Shown one piece after another: positions 22,698-33,550 of a stretch of DNA of 64,000 nt (position 1 is its first letter; every line of letters begins with the position of its first letter). This DNA comes from Neurospora crassa OR74A (taxonomy: Eukaryota; Ascomycota; Sordariomycetes; Sordariales; Sordariaceae). The position numbers and the translations under genes are program-made. Location: contig NC_026503.1 of the NCBI RefSeq assembly GCF_000182925.2, forward strand, positions 2,542,001 through 2,606,000. Direction: 5' to 3'. The notes beneath the pieces were generated by a model. The model was not told the origin of the DNA and made no database searches. It worked only from the letters and a program-made list of their open reading frames with translations.

Positions 22698-23909
22698 ATG
22701 AGATTTCTACAGATTCTGGCTGGCATAGCGGGCCTCGCAAGCATGTTAAGCCCCATCCAAGCTTCTACGGTCATCGACGCGTCAACCGCCGCCAAAGCCG
22801 CCATCGACGCCATGAACAACGCCTTCTACAACCCCTCCGAAGGCCGCTGGTCTCCTGATGTCGCCTGGTGGATCTCCGGTACCGCCCTCCAGGCGGTTTT
22901 GGACTACATGCACGTTACCGGCTCACGGGACTACCTCTCTCAAGCGCACGAGATCATCGAAAAGCAAAAGGCCCCCCTGCCCTGGTGGCCACAAGGCGAC
23001 GGTAACTTCAGGGCTGACTCGACCGACGATACGGGCTGGTGGGCGCTGGCCATGCTCCGCATGTTTGACCTTACGGGCGACAAGCAATACCTGACGATTG
23101 CAATGCAGGACGAGCAGTACATCTGGAACTACTGGACGGACACGGAGTGTGGCGGCGGCATCTATGTGGACATCAAGGCGATGACGTACAAGAATGCCAT
23201 TGCCAACGCCTTGTATATCAAGCTGGCCGCGGGTTTGCATCTTCGAACGGGTGATGCTCGTTATCTGACCAGGGCGCTCAAGGCGCACCAGTGGTTCGTG
23301 GAATCGGGCATGATCAACGCAGAGGAATTGGTCAACGACGGGTTGACGCAAGATAAGGCTAATGGAGTGTGCTTCAACAACGAGGGACCGACGTGGTCGT
23401 ACCTCCAGGGAGTGGTAATAGGCGGTTTAGTTGGTATGGTACCCCCTTCGTTCCAACCCCTTTCTTATAATATTGTATATGGAACGAAACAGCCAATGAA
23501 CGGAAAACAACTAACAACCCAACCCTTGAAACCAGAACTCTTTCGCACAACACTCAACGAAACCTACATCCGCTCTGCCGCAACCCTCGCCAACGCCGTC
23601 ATCTCCTCGCCCCAACTCACTCCCCCCTCCACAGGTGTTCTAACCGACTACGCCTGCGAGGGCACCGCCGCGGGCTGTAACTACGACCAGCAGAGCTTTA
23701 AGGGCATATTTGCTCGCAACCTCGGCGAGCTCGATGTGTTGATTGTGGGACGACCGTATCGCACATACCTGGAGCAGAACGCAAACTCGGCTTATCAGAA
23801 GGCACGAAACGCAGATGATACGTATGGTACAAGCTGGTCGGGACCGTTTGATGGAAGCAGTTTGGCAAAACAGCAGTCGGCGGCGAGCTTGTGGGTTGCG
23901 CTACTTTAG
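22698..23909 (+). CDS. secreted GH76 alpha-1,6-mannanase (DCW1/DFG5 superfamily)
   Basis: Glycoside hydrolase family 76 protein acting on alpha-1,6-mannan; the fungal DFG5/DCW1 members cross-link glycoproteins into the wall. Begins with a signal peptide (MRFLQILAGIAGLASML, probable cleavage after IQA). Family marks: GRWSPDVAWWISG, the catalytic Asp pair in DSTDDTGWWALAM, ECGGGIYVD followed by KAMTYKNAIANAL, and NNEGPTWSYLQGVVIGGL. An intron at 23434-23535 (102 nt, donor GTATGG, CTAAC branch, CAG acceptor) must be removed to give GGLVELFRTTLNETY, which matches the usual GLVELYRAT motif. That intron is a multiple of three and stop-free, so the unspliced frame is also open (403 aa against 369 aa spliced). 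There is no hydrophobic GPI tail, unlike classical DFG5/DCW1, so it is more likely soluble and extracellular. Confidence 0.92.
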   Translation: MRFLQILAGIAGLASMLSPIQASTVIDASTAAKAAIDAMNNAFYNPSEGRWSPDVAWWISGTALQAVLDYMHVTGSRDYLSQAHEIIEKQKAPLPWWPQGDGNFRADSTDDTGWWALAMLRMFDLTGDKQYLTIAMQDEQYIWNYWTDTECGGGIYVDIKAMTYKNAIANALYIKLAAGLHLRTGDARYLTRALKAHQWFVESGMINAEELVNDGLTQDKANGVCFNNEGPTWSYLQGVVIGGLVGMVPPSFQPLSYNIVYGTKQPMNGKQLTTQPLKPELFRTTLNETYIRSAATLANAVISSPQLTPPSTGVLTDYACEGTAAGCNYDQQSFKGIFARNLGELDVLIVGRPYRTYLEQNANSAYQKARNADDTYGTSWSGPFDGSSLAKQQSAASLWVALL

Positions 23910-24901
23910 GAAAAGGATGCAGGTTTGATATCTTTCGGCAGCTGTGTGGGCGGGGGATGGTTTTGAACTCGGTCCTGAGAGACCTGGAATGGTTAATAGA
24001 TGGGTGTGAGCGGACACAGGTTATGATCCGCCACTGCTACGGTTCCTGGACCTCGAACATATAAGAAGGCCAAAGGGGGAGATAAAAGATGGGAAAAAGG
24101 GGAGCAAAGATAAAAAGTCATTGCTATGGGACATTGCAGCCTTCCTCTTGACCAATTGGTGACGCCGTATAACTTGTGGAGACTTGAGAATAATAGCAGG
24201 ACATACTTGATCCGTCCAAGGGTCATAGCCTGTATCGTAGGATATATTTTTCGTTATGGTATGAGGTGTTTGAAGAATGGGTAGATGGAAGGAAGTGAGT
24301 GTCTGTCAGTAGACCGCGTTTCTCACCACCGCAACAGCCTGTTTTCCTTGTCGAATACCGCAATGAAGATTAACATTGTGCGTATGAGATCAGTATCATC
24401 AACGTCGTTCGCAAAGAGACAAAGCCCCCGCCGCTACCTGTACATACATACGTACGGGATAATCTGAAAAACTCCAATCACTCCGATTTCATCCCAAAAA
24501 TCAACTCCAACCTCCGCGTCCGCCGTCCCAGTGTCTATTGATGCTTTTGGGGATGTGTTGACCAAGAAAATCGGTTGTTCCGCTCAGGCCCCCAATTCCG
24601 CCCATTCAAACCTTCCTCGTGTATTCTTCTATCTTATTTTATTCCCTTATCGATCGCTTCGTCCTAGCCTGTCGTGTAGGGCGTGACGCAAACCGCTTGT
24701 GACACTCTTCCTCCTCCTTTTCAACCCTGTTCCCTGTCCCTCCTTCTCATCCTTGAGTATTTTTCCCTTCACCGTCCTGTCTACCTCTATATCCCCGGGT
24801 TTTCCCTGAGCAATACGCCGAATCGCAATCTTCCCTTCCCTTCTTCCTTCCAACCCGCAAAGAAAAGAAAAGAAAAAATAATCAAGACATCACGTCCTGT
24901 T
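23910..24901. other. intergenic between convergent GH76 and 6PGL genes
   Basis: About 1 kb of shared 3' flanks. A pyrimidine-rich stretch lies at 24700-24850. No gene found. Confidence 0.5.
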
Positions 24902-25687
24902 CTATAGGCTAAACGGCCTCTTGGGGTAGCTGACTCCCTCAACAGCGGCGTTGTCCACGAACCAACTGCACCGCTCACCCGTCGCCTCGTTCACCAGGGC
25001 GCACGGCAACCCCTTGCCCTCCTCAAAGATATCCTTCATGATCTCCTTCTTGCCGCTGCCCGTCGCCACGAACGCAACGCGCACCGCGTGCGTCACAACG
25101 GGGAGGGTGAGGGTGATGCGGCGCGGGGGCGGCTTGGGCGAGTCCTCGATGGGGCTGACCCAGGCCTCGGTCTCGCGCAGCAGCTCGTGTCCGGGGAAGA
25201 GGGAGCAGGTGTGTCCATCGGGCCCGCAGCCCAGCAACAACAAATCGAAGATGGGCAGCTTGACCGAGTCGCGCGAAGCAAAAGAGCGGACGAGCGTCTG
25301 CTCGTACCGGTCCGCCAGCTCCTGCGTGTCGTCGAGGACGGATTCATCGATGGTGTGTACCGTCGGTTGCGGGGTGCCCTGGGGGAGCTTGTCGAGCAGC
25401 TCCTTCTTGAGGAGCGCGTAGTTGGAGTCCTCGTGATTGAGAGGGACCGCGCGCTCGTCCGCGAAGAAGATTTCCCAGCTCTCCCACTTAACCTCGTCCG
25501 ACTCGTCCTTGGCCGGGGCCAGCAGCGCTTGCGCGAGCGTCTTGGGCAGCGAGCCACCTGAGACGCCGACCTTGAAGACGCCGTGTCGCTCGAGGCCGGC
25601 CTCCTGGCACGAGATTAGGTAGGAGCGGAGGGCGGTCGCGAGCGTATCGACGCTGGGGAAGGAGTAGAGGTTGACTTGCTTGCCCAT
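24902..25687 (-). CDS. 6-phosphogluconolactonase
   Basis: 261 aa, typical length for the SOL/DevB-type enzyme. It hydrolyses 6-phosphoglucono-1,5-lactone to 6-phosphogluconate, the second step of the oxidative pentose phosphate pathway in the cytosol, supplying NADPH. Motifs seen: GVFKVGVSGGSLPKTLAQAL (phosphate-binding loop), WEIFFADERAVPLNHEDSN, and LLLGCGPDGHTCSLFPGHEL with the catalytic His region; the C-terminus has KGLPCALVN and WFVDNAA. The start (CAGCAATGGGC) is the first ATG. No introns. Codon use is strongly GC-ending, as expected for a well-expressed housekeeping gene. Confidence 0.96.
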   Translation of the reverse strand: MGKQVNLYSFPSVDTLATALRSYLISCQEAGLERHGVFKVGVSGGSLPKTLAQALLAPAKDESDEVKWESWEIFFADERAVPLNHEDSNYALLKKELLDKLPQGTPQPTVHTIDESVLDDTQELADRYEQTLVRSFASRDSVKLPIFDLLLLGCGPDGHTCSLFPGHELLRETEAWVSPIEDSPKPPPRRITLTLPVVTHAVRVAFVATGSGKKEIMKDIFEEGKGLPCALVNEATGERCSWFVDNAAVEGVSYPKRPFSL

Positions 25688-28600
25688 TGCTGTTGCTTGG
25701 CTTATCGCAGGAGGTTGCTGTGATGTTGTGGTGGGGGATTTATGTTGGTGCTGCTTCGGACGGCGACGTTTTAGGTCTGTTCAATTACGATGACCAGCGA
25801 TAGGAGGTCTCTACACTTTTCGTGGGTGGTTTTTGTGTGTTTTACTCACTTCGTGATTGTTCAGAGTCGTGGAGGGGGGGCGGAAGGGAAAGAGAAACGG
25901 GGGGGGGGGGGGGTTATGGTCTGTCGGTGTCTTGTCCCCGTGCGATGACTGCGGGGGCCGGGACGATAGCGCACACTAGACCAGCTTTTAGTGTACAGTC
26001 AGTCACTGAAAGCCGTAGCGGTGGCCGTAGCGATAGTAGCTCTGAGCGTCGTTGTTTTACAGTGGGGAACTACCAATGGGCGAACTCCAGGGAACTAATG
26101 AACCAAAAAGCTTTTTTTTTTTTTTGCGACCAATCAAGATGTATCAAAATTGCACCTCCCCTGTTTGAAGGCCCTCCAGATACCAGGTAGCGACGTACTG
26201 CAGTAGTAGAGGCACCTAGGGAGGTATACGTCAGGTATGGTGTCCCCCCAACACCACGATAACAGCTCATGGCAGACAAAGCCGCTCGGTACTCACGATA
26301 TGGTCATGGAAAGCCGCAATTCGCATCTTTTCGGCCAACCGATCATTGTGTCTGAGCTCGAACGAAGTTACCCTAGTACTCTGTGCTCCGAGAACTATGT
26401 TTGCCTCATATGCTTTTGGAGGTTGTCGGTAAAGACAAAGTCCAGGGTCACCCTATGAAGAGCAAGGAGCTGCTTACACCAGCCAACAACGAGTAAGGTT
26501 GGTAGGTTGGTTGTGGGAACAAAAGACACTGTCGTGGAATCATGTAGAAAAGTCTGGGAATTTTCCTACGGAACAGACGTAGATGTGCCCGTCCCAACAG
26601 CACCTGCGATAACACCCTTCACCCTGTCGATAACCGATGCACGTGGGGGTGATAGAGGCATCTACTAGGTATGGGTGAGACAGCGGGACATAGCATCACC
26701 ATCCACGCGGGTTTATAACTCAAGGGTCCGTGATAATAGAGGGGTTTGAGGGGTAATTTGCTACATATGTTTCTCAAGATCACATATCTTGACCCCCATC
26801 CTGCTTATAGAAGTGTAATGGTTCGATGTCAGTCATTGGAGGCTAGCCAAGTTGTATGTATGTGTCGGCCTGCTCGCAAAGGAAGGTTCACTCTGGCACT
26901 ACACTACGATAGATCTGGAGCTCTACAAAGCCACGGCATCGTGTCTCACCCTATGATATCATACTGTTGTCTTGTGGATGCTGTGCTTGACTTCGCTATA
27001 ACACATTTTTTTGGGAAAGGGACGACATTTGAATGGTTGAAGAACAAATTTGGTGAGTAGTCTTGGCTTGCCCGTTGTTGTGAAGGCTGGGTTTCTTTTG
27101 CCTCTTGAAAGTACTATCCGTCATAGTGAGATCAAGACGCCATGTCGCTCCCAGTCTTGCAACATCGTCATGGTCAACCTTTTATTTCTTGCCTCCATTT
27201 GATCCTACCCTGCCGACGCCCCAGCACTAGCAGGTCATGATTATGGAATACTTCGATGAAGCTAGAGGTACCGACCTGACAAAGTGCTGGCTTTAATCTC
27301 AATATGTTGCTTGTACGCATGGTATGTTATGCAAGGTTAGGGGAAGGAAGATACGTCGATAGGTCCGAAAGCAAACGCGAGTGACAGCTGGAAAGTTCCG
27401 AAGGCCATTCAATGACGGCATAGTACCCGGGCGAAAGTGAAGAGGCAACTCCTTGGGTTTTTTTAATATGTTTTTATGAACCACTCTCTACCTACTGAAG
27501 CTAGTTGTGTCTCTACCAGTTTGGATGCCAATATAAAAATTCACAAGTTTGATCTCTTTTGGGTTGTGGTATGAGCAATGAGAATTTTTGTGAACAACCC
27601 TAGCTCTAAGTACGTCACTAATGATCACACAAAGCTGCATAACTAATTGAGTAAATCACTTACTGGCTACCAAAGTTTATGCTAGATGAACTCTCTCTCA
27701 CACGAAACAGCCTAATTTGATCACAAATCAGTTTACACATAGTTCAAAGTAGAGGTTAACTAGAGGTTACTTTCAAGTCTTATTTAAGCTTCTAGATATA
27801 CTAGGAGGTCAACACTTCTCATCATCGTTCATTATTGCTCTCCTTTGACAAATACCCAAATGAAGAACTTGAGCGCTCTGCGCAATGAGGTGTTTTGTTT
27901 CTTTTATCTTTTTATTATATGATGCAGATATCATACGATATCCTGCTTATGTCCCAGCCATGTGCTCTCCGCATATGCACTTGCAGATCGCTCTCAGCCT
28001 GCTGACCAATGGCATGAATACTTCTTTGTTGTCTGAACTTCGATTTTCCCGAGTACCGACCGAACGAGCTTCGAAGGAAGATGTTCCGAGCTTCCGTCCT
28101 TGGGAATTTGAAGAGGGTTCCATCTGGTTGGTCCCGCACCCGTCGTTCAGATTCGCAGGGCGAGACACCCTTCAACCTTTGAAGGGGCACGATGCGAAGA
28201 TCTACGACAGCCGCAGTGACAACTACACCAAAAAGGCAACGGCCGGCACTGTCTCGGTATTGTAGGATAGGAGTTGGATGGGATACATGCAAGGCTAGGA
28301 CCTTGAATACTGGCAAGGCAATTGCAAGATTGAATGAAATCCAATGACATACCCCGGAAGTGGAAAGTTCAGGAGATTGACGGGCACGGGAGATCCACTG
28401 TTGCTGGCAGCTCGTCTTGATCATTTCCGCTCAGAGGGAAGGTATCCCCCCACGATGTTCCGGTTTGGCGATGTGGATTGACAACTTTAAACACCTCGTT
28501 AAATCCAAGTTCCAAGCAAAGACCCTCCTATCATCCATTCGGCAAGGAATTGCCTTGCCTTGCCTCATCAATTGACAATATCGCTAGGCAGCCCGGAGGA

Positions 28601-29632
28601 AAGGGATTTATTCTGGTTGCTGATTTCAAGGCCAGTTATTGCTCGCAAGGCGGGCCATGGCGGGGTAATTTTGTTTACTTTCGACGGGTCGCAGAGGTAG
28701 CTCGAAAACGCCCTTGTTCGTTGCGTCACTGATAAGGTCAGTTGTTTGTCTTTTAGGTGTGGGAATCGATTATTACAATCTCGGCGCTTTCTTGGTTTGC
28801 ACATTTTGTCTCGCCAAGTCTTAAGCACCTCAGTTCCAGACGAAACGCAAGTACCATGATCTCGAGCAATCTCAATCAATGCCGCAAGAACGGAAACACA
28901 TCCAAGAAAACGCACCTGCTTTGCTTTGCTCTTTAATCGGGTTACGGTGGGTGGGATGCGAAGGTTCAAGTTTTTTGAGTCTGGTCCCGGGCTGGCACGG
29001 ACCGTTTTGCCCAGAATGATAAGCGGCATACTTACCTCTAGGTAAGGTACTGCGTACCCAACTGCCAGGTACAGAGTAGATGAATGATGTTGAAATGTAT
29101 TGTAGCGTACAAGTAGTGTAGAGGTTATCGCCAAACAGCCTCGACAATCGTGTGGCTTTGATGAAGCACTCGCTGAGGACTACATGAGTAAGCAGTGGAC
29201 ACTGACAGACTTCATCTTGCGGCACCTTCCATGTGTTCTGGCGATCGTTTGCCTAACCAGGACCAACGAGCGCCAGCTTGTTCAGTTGTTTGTTGGCGCT
29301 TCGTTTTGGCAGCTTTCCACTGGCCCCGAATTACCTAGATCCATTTTGGGCGCCGCAACCATGCCAATGACCAATCATGTCGTGACTCTGGAAGCGGCAG
29401 GCGCAGGAACGGGGCGGCGGCCGGGCTCGGAGATGCTGTGAGAGTCACGATCGCCACGCCTTGGAGACGTGGTCAAGTCCACAGTATCTGATTCAGTGAG
29501 CAATCACTACTCCTTCAGAAAGCCTCGAACGAACATCTCCGAAAAGTTACCTAGGTCAATCCTCCACTTGGCGCCCATCCTCTTTTTGATTCAAAAGCTA
29601 TTTGCGTTCAGAACATACCTAGAAACCCTACC
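25688..29632. other. intergenic, upstream of 6PGL and of the PHO13-like phosphatase
   Basis: About 3.9 kb between divergent genes with no recognisable coding sequence. Contains G15 (25899-25913), a T-run near 26110 and a mildly AT-rich segment (about 27480-27850). Short frames such as 27885-28265 (+) and 28568-29134 (-) show no conserved motif. Confidence 0.55.
25899..25913. repeat. poly-G homopolymer (15 nt)
   Basis: Fifteen consecutive G, ~210 bp upstream of the 6PGL start on the opposite strand (C-run in the sense of that gene). Probably part of its promoter or leader. Confidence 0.85.
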
Positions 29633-30689
29633 ATGGCGCAGCCGAAATACCTAAGTGGCGACGTTGCCGCCATCAACGAGTTCATTGACAAGTTCGATGT
29701 TAGTCTTTCTCGGATGGAACCATCAGTAATACCATGAATGCGGATGCAATACTCACACACAAAAAAAAAACAGGTGTTTTTGTTCGACTGCGATGGTGTT
29801 CTATGGTCTGGAGAACATGTTTTCGAGGGTGTTGTCGAGACGCTCGAGTTGCTGAGATCAAGAGGTTAAACAACCCCAGCCTGTCAAGGTTCATATGGGA
29901 CCCAATCTGACAAAATTGACGACAGGCAAGAAGACGGTGTTTGTCACCAACAACTCAACAAAGTCTCGTCCCGAGTATAAAAAGAAGTTTGAGGGCTTAG
30001 GAATCCCAGCAGATGAAGATGAGATCTTTGGCTCCGCATATTCTTCTGCCATCTACATCTCAAGGATTCTGAAGCTGGCGCCGCCCAAGAACAAGGTCTT
30101 TGTTATTGGAGAGGCAGGCATCGAGCAGGAGTTGACGACCGAGAACATCCCCTTCATCGGTGGCACCGACCCATCCTTCCGGAGAGACGTCACAGTAGAA
30201 GACTTCAATGGCCTTGCGGACGGATCTCTACTCAACCCTGAGGTCGGCTGTGTGCTCGTGGGCTTAGACTGGCACATCAACTACCTGAAGCTGTCGCATG
30301 CATACCAATACCTTCGCCGTGGCGCCGTGTTTCTGGCCACGAATGTGGACTCGACCTTCCCCATGAACAACAACTTCTTCCCCGGCGCAGGCTCCATCAG
30401 TGTTCCGCTGGTTCACATGACGGGACAGGAACCCGTGGCGCTCGGAAAGCCTAGCCAGGCCATGATGGATGCCATCGAGGGCAAATTCCACCTGGACCGC
30501 GCACGGACGTGCATGGTGGGAGATCGGCTCAACACCGATATCAAGTTCGGCATCGAGGGACGGCTGGGTGGCACGCTTGCAGTCCTGACGGGCGTGAACA
30601 AGAAGGAGGACTGGGAGGCGGCGGATGCGGTTGCTGTGCCATCGTTTTACGTCGACAAGCTTAGTGACCTTAGGGCTGCAGCGCAATAA
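29633..30689 (+). CDS. 4-nitrophenylphosphatase / phosphoglycolate phosphatase (PHO13-type HAD)
   Basis: HAD-superfamily phosphatase of the yeast Pho13 and mammalian PGP type, known in those organisms to clear toxic side products such as 2-phosphoglycolate. Three exons: 29633-29698, 29774-29864 and 29926-30689, giving 306 aa, the usual length. Seen: HAD motif I FLFDCDGVLW at the start of exon 2, motif II TVFVTNNSTKS at the start of exon 3, the cap region (GEAGIEQEL, CVLVGLDWHINY), LATNVDSTFP, GKPSQAMMDAI and motif III/IV GDRLNTDIKFGIEG. The start is ACCATGGCG. Intron 1 has donor GTTAGT and an A-rich acceptor; intron 2 (61 nt) has the unusual donor GTTAAA, but the join SRGKKTVF is what the family requires. 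Confidence 0.94.
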
Positions 30690-33550
30690 AGGTGGAGAAC
30701 CAGGAACTGGTGATGTACAGGGTGCGGATATGAGGAGCTACGGAAGCCTGGTAAGACCGGGGGCTATAGATGCTAGAATAGACGGCGTGGACTTTTTGGC
30801 CATATTTTGCTCTAATAGAGAGCAAGCATAGAAGAAATTGAGGCAGCCAATGGAATAGACTAGAACAAGTGAACGATTCGAGACCCGGCCACAGGAACAC
30901 AAAGACGGCCGGGAAGGGAATAACAAGGTCCTGCTTGTCCGTCTGCCATCACGTCCCCCTATCGCTGGTTTGATTATGATAGTTAATGAGGAATGACAAC
31001 ATGGACCATTGGCAAAGGGTCTGGCGGTATTGGATGGCAGATGCGCATGTTGGTGTCTGGTATGTCGGGAAGTTTCCTTGATGGCAACTAGTGCAGATAG
31101 TGGAGAGAGCAAGAAAGGAAAAAAGCCACATGTGATCATGTTTATTTCAAAAGTGTAGGGACAGTGTGGCCGGTCTGGATCTTCGGGGCTCGGAACACTC
31201 AGACTTCGGAGTGGCTTCTTCCCGGGCTCTTCCGGCTACGGGAAGCCCCCTCGTTGTTCTGTCTCTCTTCAGATCGAAGTTCGACTTGGGCCTGGAAGCC
31301 CTGGGCAGCCCATGACGTAACCGGCTGTATAACCCTGACATTCTGGTGCGCCGACCCTGCTCACAGGTGCTGATGTAACTCTAGCCTAACCCTGGGCCTA
31401 GACTGACGGTTAGTCGTGGACAAGGAGGGTGTGTAATATGCAAGCCATCAGTTGGGGAAGGACCCTGAATTTTACCAAACCTGAAGCGCTCAACGACAAC
31501 ATCATGTCGAGCCTGTCGCTCAACGCCGCTGACCTGCCGGCCAACCCACCCCGGCAGACGTGGGTGTGAACCCTTGCCTTTTCCGCCCTGTTTTTTTGGT
31601 GTCCCCAAAGTCGACGCCAAGGGTCACGTTCATTTCATTGGAGCCGTTCCTAAGGGTTCAGATCGACGGGATTCCAAGGGTCCTCTCATGACCCAGTCCT
31701 CGGTAAAGATGCCCCCATGAATACCCTTTCATCAGTACGGCGACCGTAATATTGGCAACATCATTAGTTCGGGGTCCATTTGTACTTCTCGAGCTCTCAA
31801 GGTCTATTCCGCCGCCCTGAAGAAGCTTCCAGACCTTACCTTTCGTTTACGTACGAAAGGGACAGGAGCTCTGTCGACCAGTCTTTTCATCCTCTTTCAT
31901 TGGAGCCCAACCTTTTACCTGTCAAGTAAACGTCTAAATCGGCGTGCTGTGACAAATATGCCCATGCCACAAAAACCTGACACCAGTGGATGAGGACTGG
32001 TGTTTCTTGAATGCCCGACAGACGGGACCAAAACCCCCCCACAGTTGACCCGGTAATTCAGTAGAAGTGGAAGATGTTGGCAGGCCGGCCGGCGTTATTA
32101 GATATTAGATCAAGGTACTTACAGCGATCCCGTCAGCAAGGGGGATGGCTGCAAGCCCGCAGTCAGTTGACCGTTCATTACCTTGAGCGTTGTAATTTTG
32201 AAACGTCTACTGAAATGCAAACTTTCATGTCTAGTAGGTAAATTTGTAACTAGAAAAGTCTTTTCTTTCTTGTATCTTTTTCACAAAGAATCCTGATTAC
32301 TTGACTAGTGACAGCCATGTACACACCATGGGCATTCTCAAATTGCAACTTTTATAATTCTTTCTCTCATTTTCATCTTGACAGTCAATCAAGCGCTTTC
32401 CAGTTCTCGACAGTCAATTGACCAGAGGTTGCACCCACCCCCTCGCAGTATGGTTTCCGCTATAAGCGTTCTGCATTCGGCCTAGCTTGGGCGAATCCGG
32501 AGCATTTGCGACGGCTGCGAGGACCTGGAAGGGACAGCCCTCACCTGGCATCAACCCTTTCGGTGATGGTACCTTGGAGAGCCTGGGCAGGGTTCAAACT
32601 CGTCGACGGGATACACTAGATGGGGGACCAAACGGCGGGGATAACACACAACCCAGCGGCGAGGTAAAAATAAAAACTCTGACGCGAGAAATAACGTCGT
32701 TTCAGGATCGTTCTAGCGACTCTGCTAGTACCACTGGCGTCCTTTTCTGGTCTTTGCAGGCAGGTGCAATTCACCTGGATACAGCCGCTCAACTGATTTT
32801 GTCGTTGTATTTTCCGTTTATTTTTTATTTTTTTTCCTTTCCACCACCCCAGTACCCTCCTTGACCCATTTCGCCTCTCCCACCCGTTCTTTTTGGACGC
32901 GATACAAGGCGGGTAGCTTCCGCTTCGGTTCCCTGTCACATCGATCTTGACTCTCCCCATTCCTCCGTCATCCGCCCACTCGCTACTGCCCACTATTTCC
33001 AAGTAGATCTTGTTCAGGGTGTAGAGCTGGGTGCTGGCTGTAGTAGTATCCGGACTGCAGCGGGCGTAATTCTGCTCGGGCTGCTGCGGACCCGGAAAGA
33101 TATTGGGCGGAATAAGGAAGGGACGATAGGTAGGCACGCCTTCTTTTTTCCCCTCTTCCGTCTTTCTTGTCGACGGTCCCCAGTAGTTCGCGGGCCGAGA
33201 TATTTCTCCATCGAGGACAGGGTAAGGTCTTTCTTTGTTCGATATCTTATATATCCTCCCAAGGTACCGTCATTGCTCCTCAACATGGACTTGATATTCC
33301 TTCAACGTGCAGTGGGTTTTGGTCGATCTTTGATCTCTCCCGCGCACACCATCAGGTTTATCGTCTGTCGTCCTTGTCACCCTTCACTGTCACACCTTTC
33401 ACCTGCCGTACCAGGCTGACCAGGCCGAACAGCCCGACCAATACAGACGAGTATACCACCACCTCGTTGACCCTTCTACACCACCCGGGCCTCTTTTCGA
33501 CCAACTCGCGGCACCAGTAACCGAAGCAGCCAACCGCCTCGTTTCCCACC
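30690..33550. other. intergenic upstream of the SET gene
   Basis: About 2.9 kb, tail of the phosphatase gene to head of the SET gene. No gene, tRNA or clear repeat. The last ~400 bp are pyrimidine-rich and probably leader; a GTAAGG near 33222 could mark a leader intron, unproven. Confidence 0.5.

Noticed and set aside
27480-27850. RIP-degraded repeat relic
   Set aside because: Only mildly AT-rich; not the strong AT bias and TpA excess expected of RIP, and no element parts or terminal repeats are recognisable.
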